Below, one piece after another: positions 1 to 7,577 of a stretch of DNA of 34,832 nt. Below the pieces are notes generated by a model that worked only from the letters and a program-made list of their open reading frames with translations, was not told where the DNA came from and ran no database searches. The DNA comes from Kordiimonadaceae bacterium (GTDB lineage Bacteria > Pseudomonadota > Alphaproteobacteria > Sphingomonadales > Kordiimonadaceae), in assembly GCA_030148905.1 (NCBI GenBank), contig JASBSO010000246.1, positions 1 to 34,832 on the forward strand. The letters are read 5' to 3'. The position numbers were made by a program, and so were the translations under genes. Every line of letters begins with the position of its first letter. Within the stretch, counting starts at the first letter, position 1.

Positions 1-716
1 CGGGCAACACCTGCCTGATCGTCGATGTGGGCCCGCCGCCACCGCTTGATTTTGAAGGCGCCCATGCCAGCACCGGTGCCTTTGAATTTTCTGATGGGCT
101 GGACCGGTTGATCGTCAATATGGGCACTGCCCACAAAGGACAGACCCCGATGGCCGATCTGGTGCGCCTGGTGCGCACCAGCGCCGCGCACAGCATGATG
201 GTGATCGGCGACCGCAATGTCACAACCGTCGGCGGCGATGGACGCCTGGAAAAAGGCATAACAAGCACCAGCTTCGAGCGCGAGACCGACCGCGACGAAA
301 CCCGACTGATGGTGCGCCATGACGGTTATCAAAACCGCTTTAAAGTGCGGCAAAGTCGGCAGTTTCGGCTGTCCCGCTCGGGCGACCGGTTGATGGGGGA
401 AGAGATTTTAACCCCGGTCAAGGGCAAAACCTGGCCCGCCACACCGCTCAGTATCCGCTTTCACCTGCACCCCAAGGTGACCCCACAGCCGCAACAAGAT
501 GGCACGCTGGATCTGATCACCGCCAATGGGGCGCGCTGGCGGCTGGCCAGCGACGACGGCGATATCAGCCTGCAAGAGAGCCTCTATCTGCGTCGCCCGG
601 CGCACATCGAGCCCACCCAAGTTGCGGTTCTGGATATCTCCAAACCGCAAAATACCGCCCTGCGTCTCAAATGGTCCTTAACCCGCATCACCAAGGAAGC
701 CTCCGTCCATGACTGA
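1..716 (+). CDS. Heparinase II/III-like protein, C-terminal part
   Basis: Partial gene whose 5' end lies left of the window; the frame is already open at base 3 ([14 protein letters not shown]...) and ends with TGA at 714-716. About 237 residues are visible. They resemble the C-terminal beta-sandwich of heparinase II/III-family proteins: the '[17 protein letters not shown]' and 'LIVNMG' segments are typical of the alphaproteobacterial member found just before purH. The family is annotated as polysaccharide lyase-like, but the substrate of this subgroup is not known and the catalytic domain lies outside the window. The stop overlaps the purH start by 8 nt, so the two are probably co-transcribed and translationally coupled. 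The GTG at base 27 is an internal valine, not a start. Confidence 0.8.
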   Translation, partial: GNTCLIVDVGPPPPLDFEGAHASTGAFEFSDGLDRLIVNMGTAHKGQTPMADLVRLVRTSAAHSMMVIGDRNVTTVGGDGRLEKGITSTSFERETDRDETRLMVRHDGYQNRFKVRQSRQFRLSRSGDRLMGEEILTPVKGKTWPATPLSIRFHLHPKVTPQPQQDGTLDLITANGARWRLASDDGDISLQESLYLRRPAHIEPTQVAVLDISKPQNTALRLKWSLTRITKEASVHD

Positions 717-2292
717 TATCATTCCCCTGCGCCGTGCCTTGATTTCCGTGTCCGATAAAAGCGGGATTGTCGACTTTGCCTCAGCGCTGGCCGGGGCCGA
801 CTGCGCCCTGATCTCAACCGGTGGCACAGCGGGCCTACTGCGCGAGGCCGGGCTGAAGGTGGCCGATGTCAGCGACGTCACCGGCTTCCCCGAGATGATG
901 GATGGCCGGGTGAAAACCCTGCACCCCAAAGTGCACGGCGGGCTGCTCGCACTGCGCGACAAGGACGACCACCGCGCCGCCATGGACGCGCACGACATTG
1001 AGGGGATCGACCTGCTGTGCGTCAACCTTTACCCGTTCGAGGCGACGGTTGCTGCCGGTGCGGACGCCGAGACCGTCATTGAAAATATCGACATCGGCGG
1101 GCCCGCGATGATCCGCTCGGCGGCGAAAAACCACCGCTATGTCACGGTGCTGACCGACGCCGAGGATTATGCCCGCGTACTCGATGACCTTTTGGCGCAT
1201 GGCGGCACAACGCTCGAGACCCGGCGTATGCTGGCGGCCAAGGCGTTTCAGCGCACCGCCGCCTATGACGCCGCCATCGGCCAGTGGTTCGCCGGGCAGC
1301 AAGACAATCCTTTGCCCAAACGCTTTTCTCTGGCGGGCGAGCAGGTGCAAAGCTGTCGCTACGGTGAAAACCCGCACCAGCAGGCGGCCTTTTACCGCAG
1401 CACACCGCCGCGCCCCGGGGTAGCAAGCGCGACCCAGCTTCAGGGCAAGGAGCTCAGCTATAACAATCTCAATGACACCGATGCGGCCTATGAGCTGATC
1501 TCGGACTTACCGGCGGACCAGCCCGCCGTCGCCATTATCAAACACGCCAACCCCTGCGGCGTGGCGACCGGCGCCACCTTGCTGGAAGCGTATAAGCGCG
1601 CGCTGATGTGCGACCCGGTCTCGGCCTTTGGCGGCATTGTCGCGGTCAATCAACCGCTGGACGGCGACACCGCTGCCGCCATTACCGAGGTGTTTACCGA
1701 GGTGGTGATCGCCCCCACCGTCAGCGACGATGCCAGGGCGATCTTTGCGAAAAAGAAAAACCTGCGGCTGTTGGAGGCGGGCGCCCTCGCCGACCCGGCG
1801 CAGGCGGGCATGACGGTCAAAACCCTGGCCGGCGGATTTTTGGTGCAGTCGCGCGATACCGCCGTGATCACCGAGGCCGACTTGCGCGTGGTGACCAAGC
1901 GCGCCCCCACACCGGGCGAAATTGCCGATATGCTGTTCGCCTTTCAGGTGGCCAAGCATGTCAAATCGAACGCCATTGTCTATGCGCGCGGCAGCATGAC
2001 CGTGGGCATCGGTGCGGGGCAAATGAACCGCCGCGATTCGAGCCGCATTGCCGCCATTCGCGCGGGCGAAGCCGCCGAGGCCGCGAGGGCCGCCGCCAGC
2101 TTTGCCACCGACTCGGTGGTCGCGTCCGACGCCTTTTTCCCCTTTGCTGACGGCCTGCTGGCTGCGGCCGAGGCGGGCGCGACGGCGGTGATCCAGCCGG
2201 GTGGGTCGGTGCGCGACGACGAGGTGATCGCCGCCGCTGACGCCGCCGGGCTCGCCATGGTGTTCACCGACCGGCGGCACTTTCGCCATTGA
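709..2292 (+). CDS. purH: Bifunctional AICAR formyltransferase/IMP cyclohydrolase
   Basis: Catalyses the last two steps of de novo purine synthesis in the cytosol: formylation of AICAR with 10-formyl-THF, then ring closure to IMP. The product is 527 aa, the normal length. The N-terminal MGS-like IMP cyclohydrolase domain (about 1-150) begins '[17 protein letters not shown]' and contains '[15 protein letters not shown]'. The AICAR transformylase domain follows, with '[10 protein letters not shown]' and the catalytic Lys-His segment '[11 protein letters not shown]' near residue 277. The C-terminus 'DRRHFRH' is the family ending. An AAGGA motif lies 11 nt before the ATG. The start overlaps the upstream heparinase-like gene. 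No defects are seen. Confidence 0.98.
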   Translation: MTDIIPLRRALISVSDKSGIVDFASALAGADCALISTGGTAGLLREAGLKVADVSDVTGFPEMMDGRVKTLHPKVHGGLLALRDKDDHRAAMDAHDIEGIDLLCVNLYPFEATVAAGADAETVIENIDIGGPAMIRSAAKNHRYVTVLTDAEDYARVLDDLLAHGGTTLETRRMLAAKAFQRTAAYDAAIGQWFAGQQDNPLPKRFSLAGEQVQSCRYGENPHQQAAFYRSTPPRPGVASATQLQGKELSYNNLNDTDAAYELISDLPADQPAVAIIKHANPCGVATGATLLEAYKRALMCDPVSAFGGIVAVNQPLDGDTAAAITEVFTEVVIAPTVSDDARAIFAKKKNLRLLEAGALADPAQAGMTVKTLAGGFLVQSRDTAVITEADLRVVTKRAPTPGEIADMLFAFQVAKHVKSNAIVYARGSMTVGIGAGQMNRRDSSRIAAIRAGEAAEAARAAASFATDSVVASDAFFPFADGLLAAAEAGATAVIQPGGSVRDDEVIAAADAAGLAMVFTDRRHFRH

Positions 2293-2372
2293 TCGCTGAT
2301 TGCGGCCATGATCAACTGCCCAGGGGGTAGACACTATGCGCATATCCGGCACCAATTTGCGCGCGCAACGGC

Positions 2373-3038
2373 ATGAGTGAACGCATGGCAGGGTCAGATT
2401 TTTCCGCGCTTGGCGACCGCATTTTGGAAGGGCCGCGCGTGCGGCTGGAGCCGCTCGATTGGGCGCGGCACGAGCGCGGGCTGGCGGCGGCGCTCACCGG
2501 CCCCGAAAACGCTGATATCTGGTCTTATATGTCGATCGGGCCCTTTGAGGCCGCGGCCGATTTCCGCCCCGGTTTTTCTGCCTCCATCGCCGCTGCGGGC
2601 TTGAAACCGGTGGCGATTTTGGACCGCGCCTCGTCCGCACCGCTTGGCATGGCCAGCTTCATGCGCATCGCACCCGCGCACCGCTCGGCCGAAGTGGGGT
2701 TTGTCGCCTTTTCTTATGATTTGCAGCGCACAGCTCACGCCACCGAGGCGATTTTCTTGATGATCGACCACGCCATGCGCGACCATGGGTGCCGCCGGTT
2801 TGAATGGAAGTGCAATGCCGAAAACACCGCCTCGCGGCGGGCGGCGCTGCGCTTTGGCTTTACCTTTGAAGGCGTGTTTCGCCAGCATATGATCGTCAAA
2901 GGCAAAAACAGGGACACCGCATGGTTTTCGATCCTCGACAGCGACTGGCCGCGCCTGCGCGAGCGCTATAACCGCTGGCTACACCCTGAGAATTTTGACG
3001 CGGACGGGCATCAGATCAAACGCCTGCAAAACTGCTGA
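2373..3038 (+). CDS. GNAT N-acetyltransferase, RimJ/RimL-like
   Basis: A 221-aa acetyltransferase of the RimJ/RimL-type GNAT fold. 'GPRVRLEPLDW' at about 23-33 is the usual first strand. 'EVGFVAFSYDLQRTAHATEAIFLMIDHA' is the central beta4-helix region that binds acetyl-CoA. 'FEWKCNAENTASRRAALRFGFTFEGVFR' is the conserved C-terminal half. The family acetylates protein N-termini or small amines; the substrate cannot be read from sequence. The start has no good Shine-Dalgarno, and a second ATG at 2385 is possible. A 12-bp palindrome (TTGCGCGCGCAA, 2357-2368) ends 4 nt before the ATG and could fold over the initiation region. It lies 80 nt after purH on the same strand. Confidence 0.85.
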   Translation: MSERMAGSDFSALGDRILEGPRVRLEPLDWARHERGLAAALTGPENADIWSYMSIGPFEAAADFRPGFSASIAAAGLKPVAILDRASSAPLGMASFMRIAPAHRSAEVGFVAFSYDLQRTAHATEAIFLMIDHAMRDHGCRRFEWKCNAENTASRRAALRFGFTFEGVFRQHMIVKGKNRDTAWFSILDSDWPRLRERYNRWLHPENFDADGHQIKRLQNC

Positions 3039-3062
3039 TACCCGTTTGCCAGAGCAAATCTC

Positions 3063-4442
3063 GTGAACCTCATCCTTAACACCGACAGCTACAAGGCCTC
3101 GCATTACCGGCAATACCCGCCGGACACGACGGCGATTTCGTCTTATGTCGAGGCGCGGCTGGGCGGACGCTTTAAAGACGTGCTGTTTTTCGGCCTGCAG
3201 ATGTTCCTCAAGGAGTATCTGAGCGCCCCCATTACCCGCGCCGATATTGACGAGGCCGAGGATGTACTGGTGCCGCACGGCCTGCCCTTCAATCGTGCCG
3301 GCTGGGAGACAATCATCAGCAACCATGGTGGCCTGCTGCCGCTGGAAATCGAAGCCCTGCCCGAGGGTACGGTGACCCGCGCGAGTGTACCGCTGGTGCA
3401 GGTGGTGAACACCGACCCGGCGTTTTTCTGGCTACCGTCCTATATCGAAACGGCGCTGCTGCGCGCGGTGTGGTACCCAACCACGGTGGCAAGCCTCAGC
3501 CACTGGGTGCGCGGGCTGATCTGGAAAAACCTGCGGGCGACCTGCGACGACCCGGGTGCGGTGATCGGCAGCCGGTTGCACGATTTCGGCGCGCGCGGGG
3601 CCACCTCGAAAGAACAGGCGGGGCTCGGCGGGCTGGCGCATCTGGTGTCGTTTGAGGGCACCGACACGCTGGAGGCGCTTCTTTACGCGCGGCGCTATTA
3701 TCATGAAGCCATGGCGGGCTATTCGATCCCGGCGGCCGAGCATTCGACCATCACCAGCTGGGGCCGCGCGGGCGAGGTGGAGGCCTACCGCAATCTGGTC
3801 GAGACGTTCAGTCGCGATGGCGCGCTGGTGTCGGTGGTGTCTGACAGTTACGATCTGTGGCAGGCGGTGGAGGGCATTTGGGGCGACCAGCTCAAGGCGC
3901 AGGTGCTTTCGGCCGGCGGCACGCTGGTGGTGCGGCCCGATTCGGGCGATCCGATCCGCGTGCCGCTGGAGGTGTGCGAGCGACTGGGTCGCCTCTTTGG
4001 CACCACCACCAACGCCAAAGGCTATAAGGTGCTGCACCCATCGGTGCGGGTGATCCAGGGCGACGGCATGGACCCGCTGACCATTCAACTCTTGCTGGAC
4101 CGATTGCAGCTTGAGGGCTGGTCGGGGGAAAACATCGCCTTTGGTATGGGGGGCGGCCTGCTGCAAAAGCTCGACCGCGACACGCTTCGCTTCGCCATGA
4201 AGGCCAACGCCCGGCAGGACGCAAGCGGCGCATGGCACGATGTGATGAAAGACCCCGCCACCGACCCGGCCAAGGGCTCCAAACCGGGGCGGCAAGCTGC
4301 GGTCATAGGGCCAAACGGCCTTGAAGCGTGCCGACTTGATGCGCTGGCGGGCCGCGCAAATACCCTGCGCCCGGTGTGGCGCAACGGTGACCTGTTGATC
4401 GACGAAGACCTCGCCACCATTCGCGCCCGGGCACGCTCCTGA
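3063..4442 (+). CDS. nadV: Nicotinamide phosphoribosyltransferase
   Basis: Makes NMN from nicotinamide and PRPP, a one-step nicotinamide salvage route to NAD. The 459-aa product matches the NAMPT/NadV family rather than the shorter PncB. It has N-terminal 'NLILNTDSYKASHYRQYPP', then 'LHDFGARGATSKEQAG' with the Phe and Arg that line the base pocket. 'FEGTDT' carries the Asp that favours nicotinamide over nicotinate. 'PAAEHSTI' has the catalytic His, and 'VRPDSGDP' carries the PRPP-site Arg and Asp. The start is GTG; the family N-terminus begins right there, although the Shine-Dalgarno is weak. It lies 24 nt after the GNAT gene. A palindromic repeat block begins just after the stop and may end the transcript. 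Confidence 0.93.
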   Translation: MNLILNTDSYKASHYRQYPPDTTAISSYVEARLGGRFKDVLFFGLQMFLKEYLSAPITRADIDEAEDVLVPHGLPFNRAGWETIISNHGGLLPLEIEALPEGTVTRASVPLVQVVNTDPAFFWLPSYIETALLRAVWYPTTVASLSHWVRGLIWKNLRATCDDPGAVIGSRLHDFGARGATSKEQAGLGGLAHLVSFEGTDTLEALLYARRYYHEAMAGYSIPAAEHSTITSWGRAGEVEAYRNLVETFSRDGALVSVVSDSYDLWQAVEGIWGDQLKAQVLSAGGTLVVRPDSGDPIRVPLEVCERLGRLFGTTTNAKGYKVLHPSVRVIQGDGMDPLTIQLLLDRLQLEGWSGENIAFGMGGGLLQKLDRDTLRFAMKANARQDASGAWHDVMKDPATDPAKGSKPGRQAAVIGPNGLEACRLDALAGRANTLRPVWRNGDLLIDEDLATIRARARS

Positions 4443-4449
4443 TTTCCTT

Positions 4450-4527
4450 CATCCTTCGACAGACCACCCTTCGACAAGCTCAGGGTGAGGATCATCATTC
4501 TCTTCATCCTGAGCTTGTCGAAGGGTG
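4450..4527. repeat. Inverted pair of palindromic intergenic repeats
   Basis: Two 23-nt copies of one repeat face each other: 4465-4487 (+) and 4505-4527 (-), matching at 22 of 23 positions. Each copy is itself palindromic, with arms CACCCT and AGGGTG around a TTCGACAAGCTC-type core. The pair could form a long hairpin with a 17-nt loop after nadV and may act as a terminator or RNA-protecting structure. A truncated third copy (CATCCTTCGACAG) lies at 4450-4462. Confidence 0.85.
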
Positions 4528-4629
4528 AAGAGAACATGTCTCGACACGCAGCAAGACCTCACTGTTGTCAGATTTCGGTGCGAAATGGAAATGTGTGATA
4601 GGTCAAGCACGGGTCGGCTTTTGATACGG

Positions 4630-4661
4630 TTGACCCTCATCCTCAGCCTGTTGAAGGGTGA
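4630..4661 (+). repeat. Left terminal inverted repeat of the GIY-YIG cassette
   Basis: A 32-nt sequence whose reverse complement recurs at 4998-5029 with three mismatches. It contains a degenerate copy (4638-4660) of the 23-nt palindromic repeat found at 4465, 4505, 4999, 5170 and 5225. Confidence 0.8.
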
Positions 4662-4682
4662 GGCGGAGAGCAAGGACACCCT

Positions 4683-4967
4683 ATGAATGCCCGTGTTTAT
4701 ATCTTGGAATGTAGCGACGGATCCTTCTACGTCGGATTGACGCGGTCATCGCTCGAGAAGCGGATCGCTGAACACAATACAGGATATCACGGAGGCTATA
4801 CACGGTCGCGCCGTCCGGTTTCGCTTCGCTGGTTCCAAGACTTTGATCGGATAACCGATGCCATAGCTGCAGAGCGGCAAATCAAGGGATGGCGACGCGA
4901 GAAAAAGATTGCCCTGATCGAGGGCCGAATCGCGGATTTACCGAGGTTATCCAAAACCGCCAAATGA
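4683..4967 (+). CDS. Small GIY-YIG nuclease-domain protein
   Basis: 94 aa, a single GIY-YIG domain of the YhbQ/UPF0213-like class. 'VYILECSDGSFYVGLT' supplies the two GIY and YIG strands in the variant form Y-I-L / Y-V-G. 'LEKRIAEHNTG' carries the conserved Arg, and 'AAERQIKGWRREKKIALI' carries the conserved metal-binding Glu. All expected catalytic positions are present, so it is not obviously dead. AAGGA at 4672-4676 lies 6 nt before the ATG. There is no DNA-targeting domain; specificity, if any, must lie within the minimal fold. Members of this class are generally annotated as putative endonucleases without a firm role. The gene is visibly less GC-rich than its neighbours and is bounded on both sides by inverted palindromic repeats. 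Confidence 0.9.
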   Translation: MNARVYILECSDGSFYVGLTRSSLEKRIAEHNTGYHGGYTRSRRPVSLRWFQDFDRITDAIAAERQIKGWRREKKIALIEGRIADLPRLSKTAK

Positions 4968-4997
4968 TCATACCGCTCGTTTTGTGGCATATCACCT

Positions 4998-5029
4998 TCA
5001 CCCTTCGACAGGCTCAGGGTGAGGGTCAA
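4998..5029 (-). repeat. Right terminal inverted repeat of the GIY-YIG cassette
   Basis: Inverted partner of 4630-4661 (29/32). The inner 23 nt (4999-5021) are also a perfect inverted match to 5225-5247. Confidence 0.8.
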
Positions 5030-5077
5030 TTATGTCAAAATTACAGGCTCAGGGTGAGGGTCAATCATGTCAAAATT
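5008..5077. repeat. Tandem duplication, 2 x 35 bp
   Basis: 5008-5042 and 5043-5077 are head-to-tail copies differing only at 5031 (t) versus 5066 (c). The unit starts inside the palindromic repeat and includes the outer end of the right inverted repeat, so it looks like a local duplication of the cassette's right edge. Confidence 0.9.
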
Positions 5078-5169
5078 CCAGCCCCAGTTTCACTTGTTCC
5101 ACGTTTTCGTTTGGTGCCAAATCTGCCAAGAGTGAACTCTTGGCATTGCCTGCGGATCAATCTCCACCT

Positions 5170-5263
5170 CATCCTGAGCTAGTCGAAGGATGTGAGGGTG
5201 TAAACCGGAAGGCGGTCTCATCCTCACCCTGAGCCTGTCGAAGGGTGAGCCTGTCGAAGGATG
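5170..5263 (-). repeat. Further copies of the palindromic repeat
   Basis: 5170-5192 is a copy with CATCCT/AGGATG arms and a GAGCTAGTCGA core. 5225-5247 is a full copy, exactly inverse to 4999-5021. 5247-5263 is a second, 5'-truncated copy joined to it. All three lie in the same orientation, just beyond the 3' end of nth, and fill the otherwise gene-free stretch 4968-5282. I see no further gene there. Confidence 0.85.
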
Positions 5264-5282
5264 AGGCGCCACAGAATGCCCC

Positions 5283-5915
5283 CTAAACCGTTTTCTGTTT
5301 ATACCGGCACAGGTCCTGGATCACGCACGCCGGGCATTCGGGCTTGCGCGCCTTGCACACATAGCGCCCGTGCAGGATCAGCCAGTGATGCGCCCCGCGC
5401 GCATAGTCTGGCGGGATTTTCTTGACCAGCTTGTCTTCGACCGCGCGCACATCCTTACCGGGCGCAAGGCCGGTGCGGTTAGAGACGCGGAAGATATGCG
5501 TGTCCACCGCACAGGTGGGGTGGCCAAAGGCCTCGTTGAGGACGACATTGGCGGTCTTGCGTCCGACACCGGGCAACGCCTCGAGCGCGGCGCGGTCGTC
5601 GGGCACTTCGGAGCCATGATGTTCGATCAGCTGCTCGGACAGCGCCAGCACATTTTTGGCCTTGTTGCGGTAAAGCCCGATGGTTTTGATATGCTCGGTG
5701 ATGCCCTCCAGCCCGAGCGCCGCCATCTTTTCGGGCGTGTCGGCAATCTGAAACAGCGCCTTTGTCGCCTTGTTCACCCCCTTGTCGGTCGCCTGTGCCG
5801 ACAGCACCACAGCGACCAAAAGCGTGAAGGTGTTGACAAACTCCAGCTCGGTTTTGGGGTCAGGGTTTCCGGCACTGAGCCGGGCAAACAGTTCTTTAAC
5901 TAGCGCTTTGTTCAC
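5283..5915 (-). CDS. nth: Endonuclease III
   Basis: DNA glycosylase/AP lyase that removes oxidised pyrimidines in base excision repair. It is 210 aa, close to the usual 211. The helix-hairpin-helix 'LPGVGRKTANVV' contains the catalytic Lys, and 'AVDTHIFRVSNR' the catalytic Asp. The C-terminal C-X6-C-X2-C-X5-C ('CKARKPECPACVIQDLC') binds the 4Fe-4S cluster. Translation starts at GTG (5913-5915), which overlaps the stop of the upstream hydrolase in a GTGA junction. This implies translational coupling. It is the last gene of a short minus-strand unit; the palindromic repeats begin 20 nt beyond its stop. Confidence 0.97.
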   Translation of the reverse strand: MNKALVKELFARLSAGNPDPKTELEFVNTFTLLVAVVLSAQATDKGVNKATKALFQIADTPEKMAALGLEGITEHIKTIGLYRNKAKNVLALSEQLIEHHGSEVPDDRAALEALPGVGRKTANVVLNEAFGHPTCAVDTHIFRVSNRTGLAPGKDVRAVEDKLVKKIPPDYARGAHHWLILHGRYVCKARKPECPACVIQDLCRYKQKTV

Positions 5916-6682
5916 CGCGCGGACACCTCTTCAACCACACGCACAAGGCGTGCGAGGTCAGCCTCGGTCGACAGCCGGTGGTCGCCCGCTGGCACGATAA
6001 CCGCCTCCACATCGGCGCTGCCAGATGCCTGCATATGGCAGGCGAGGTCTTTGGCCGTTTCCCACGGCACGTCGGGGTCAGCCGTGCCCTGGATCAGCCG
6101 CACCGGCGCATCGATCCGCAGTGAGCTGTCCATCACAAAATGGGTGCGCCCGTCATCAAATAGCGCCTTGGTGAACACATAAGGATCGGGCCCATATTCC
6201 GAAAACAGTTCGACAAAGCCGTAGTCCAAAATCGCCTTGCGGGCGGTATCATCCAGCTCGCGGTGCCACAGCCGGTCGGTGAAATCGGGCGCGGCGGCAA
6301 TGCCGATCAGCCCCGCGACCCGCTCAGGCCTCGCGCGTGCGATTAGGCAGGCAATCCACCCACCCATCGACGAGCCCACCAGGATGGTGGGGCCAGCAAG
6401 CAGCGTGTCCAACACATGCAGCGCGTCCGCCAGCCACGCGCCGACCGTGCCGTCCCTGAACGCCCCCTCGGATGCGCCGTGGCCCGAATAGTCGAACCGC
6501 ACAAAGGCGCGCCCCTCGCGCGCCGCCCAGCCCTCGAGCGTAGTGGCCTTGGAGCCGGTCATATCGCTCATGAACCCGCCGCAAAACAGCACCGCCGGGC
6601 CGCCAGAGTCAGGCGCGCCCTCGGTCTTGTGATAGGCGATGCGGTGCCCCGACGGGCTGGCGGTAAAAGATAGATTGGCCAC
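5912..6682 (-). CDS. Alpha/beta hydrolase, ABHD10-like
   Basis: About 256 aa. The reading frame is open further upstream to 6790, but GGGAGG at 6691-6696 sits 8 nt before a GTG at 6682, and the family sequence begins there ('VANLSFTASPSGHRIAYHK'). The alpha/beta-hydrolase triad is visible: Ser in 'GSSMGGW', Asp in 'GTADPDVPW' and His in 'GDHRLS'. 'FCGGFMSDMTGSKA' and 'RFDYSGHGASEG' match the subgroup related to ABHD10 (esterase/thioesterase). The substrate is unknown. Its stop overlaps the nth start, so the two are probably an operon, without an obvious functional link to DNA repair. Confidence 0.85.
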   Translation of the reverse strand: MANLSFTASPSGHRIAYHKTEGAPDSGGPAVLFCGGFMSDMTGSKATTLEGWAAREGRAFVRFDYSGHGASEGAFRDGTVGAWLADALHVLDTLLAGPTILVGSSMGGWIACLIARARPERVAGLIGIAAAPDFTDRLWHRELDDTARKAILDYGFVELFSEYGPDPYVFTKALFDDGRTHFVMDSSLRIDAPVRLIQGTADPDVPWETAKDLACHMQASGSADVEAVIVPAGDHRLSTEADLARLVRVVEEVSAR

Positions 6683-6836
6683 AAAGATATCCTCCCTAAT
6701 CGGCGAGCCTAACTGAGCGAGAGTTACACAGCAATATTGCGATGCTCCGGTTAGATTGCGTAGCCAATCAAGGTGGCTTATCTCGGCCATCTCCGCCGTT
6801 TGTGTGCGAGGCCTATATCCGTTTGGTCTGCGACAC

Positions 6837-6868
6837 CACCCGCAGCCCGATTTTAGAGTATGCGGGTG
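6837..6868. other. Perfect 8-bp inverted repeat in an intergenic region
   Basis: CACCCGCA at 6837-6844 and TGCGGGTG at 6861-6868 are inverse with a 16-nt loop. No T-run follows on either strand, so it is not a clear terminator. The rest of 6683-6950 holds no convincing gene or promoter. Confidence 0.3.
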
Positions 6869-6950
6869 ACGCCAATCATGCCTTTTTCAGTGCAGAGATA
6901 TTTTATAGTTTTTAGAAAACAGCCTTGGTCCTAGCAATTTCAGAGTCGGG

Positions 6951-7577
6951 CTATTTCCGTCTCGGTCCATAGGATTTTTTGGGAGATGGCACGACATCCA
7001 AAGTGCCGCTCGGCTTAGTCTCAACTTGCTTGCTTCTCGTATTTAGAAAATTCTTCTTCAACCATATGGAAATCTTCGGAACCAGACCCGCACCAATCGC
7101 TATCACAGCACCAACGACCCCCGCTGGAAGACCAACAAATAACTTGCCCCAATACCCGACTTTCAGCGTTCCATAATCCGAGAGATTCCTAGAAAATATG
7201 ATGTCACCAACACAGACCATTGCCTCAGCTGTAAACATACCGCCGACAGCACCCAATATTGCCATCGCAAAAAAACCACTTGCCCAATTAGTAGCCACTT
7301 GAGGAACAAATAGAAAAAGCACAGCCCAAGGTAAGGACAGCCCCCAAGAAAACAATGAAAGAATTAAAAAATAAAGTAATGGAGGTATTCCTAAATACAA
7401 GCCTAGTGGAATTGATCCAGATAAAGCAAAAATAAAAAAGATATAACAAAAAAATAAAATAGATGGCATAAAAATAACCATGAAAAACGAAATGGTATAA
7501 TTATACAGCCATCTCAGAAGCGTGAGACCATAACGATATGAATCTGGTTTCTGACCTAACATAGATAATTCAATCAC
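6951..7577 (-). CDS. AT-rich multi-pass membrane protein, unknown function
   Basis: Up to 208 aa, starting at GTG (7577) or at an internal ATG (7562). I do not recognise a family. Hydrophobic stretches at about residues 20-53, 55-92, 98-128 and 144-169 suggest four to six membrane segments. A basic cytoplasmic-looking tail ends 'KKSYGPRRK'. The gene is much richer in A and T than its neighbours and uses many A/T-ending codons, which fits acquisition or weak constraint. The GTG start overlaps the stop of the M48 protease gene by 8 nt, so translation may be coupled to it; that pairing is the only functional hint. Confidence 0.65.
   Translation of the reverse strand: MIELSMLGQKPDSYRYGLTLLRWLYNYTISFFMVIFMPSILFFCYIFFIFALSGSIPLGLYLGIPPLLYFLILSLFSWGLSLPWAVLFLFVPQVATNWASGFFAMAILGAVGGMFTAEAMVCVGDIIFSRNLSDYGTLKVGYWGKLFVGLPAGVVGAVIAIGAGLVPKISIWLKKNFLNTRSKQVETKPSGTLDVVPSPKKSYGPRRK

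Larger units (their letters stand above)
4630..5029. mobile_element. Candidate 400-bp cassette: GIY-YIG gene between 32-bp inverted repeats
   Basis: Bases 4630-4661 and 4998-5029 are inverted copies of each other, identical at 29 of 32 positions; both read TTGACCCTCA at the outer end and GAAGGGTGA at the inner end. The only gene between them is the 94-codon GIY-YIG reading frame, 21 nt from the left repeat and 30 nt from the right. The layout is like a very small insertion sequence, but the enclosed protein is a nuclease-fold protein rather than a known transposase. No target-site duplication was visible. That the unit moves, or that the nuclease acts on the repeats, is inference. Confidence 0.5.

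Noticed and set aside
1507-2355. A 282-codon frame antisense to purH
   Set aside because: Shadow of a conserved gene; His/Gly/Arg-rich nonsense composition.
4450-5263. CRISPR array
   Set aside because: Repeats are palindromic, occur in both orientations with irregular spacing, and no cas gene is present.
6742-6915. A 57-codon plus-strand frame between the hydrolase and the AT-rich membrane gene
   Set aside because: It reads somewhat protein-like in its second half, but it has no Shine-Dalgarno, no recognised family and no promoter, and overlaps the hydrolase leader. Possibly a remnant; not called.
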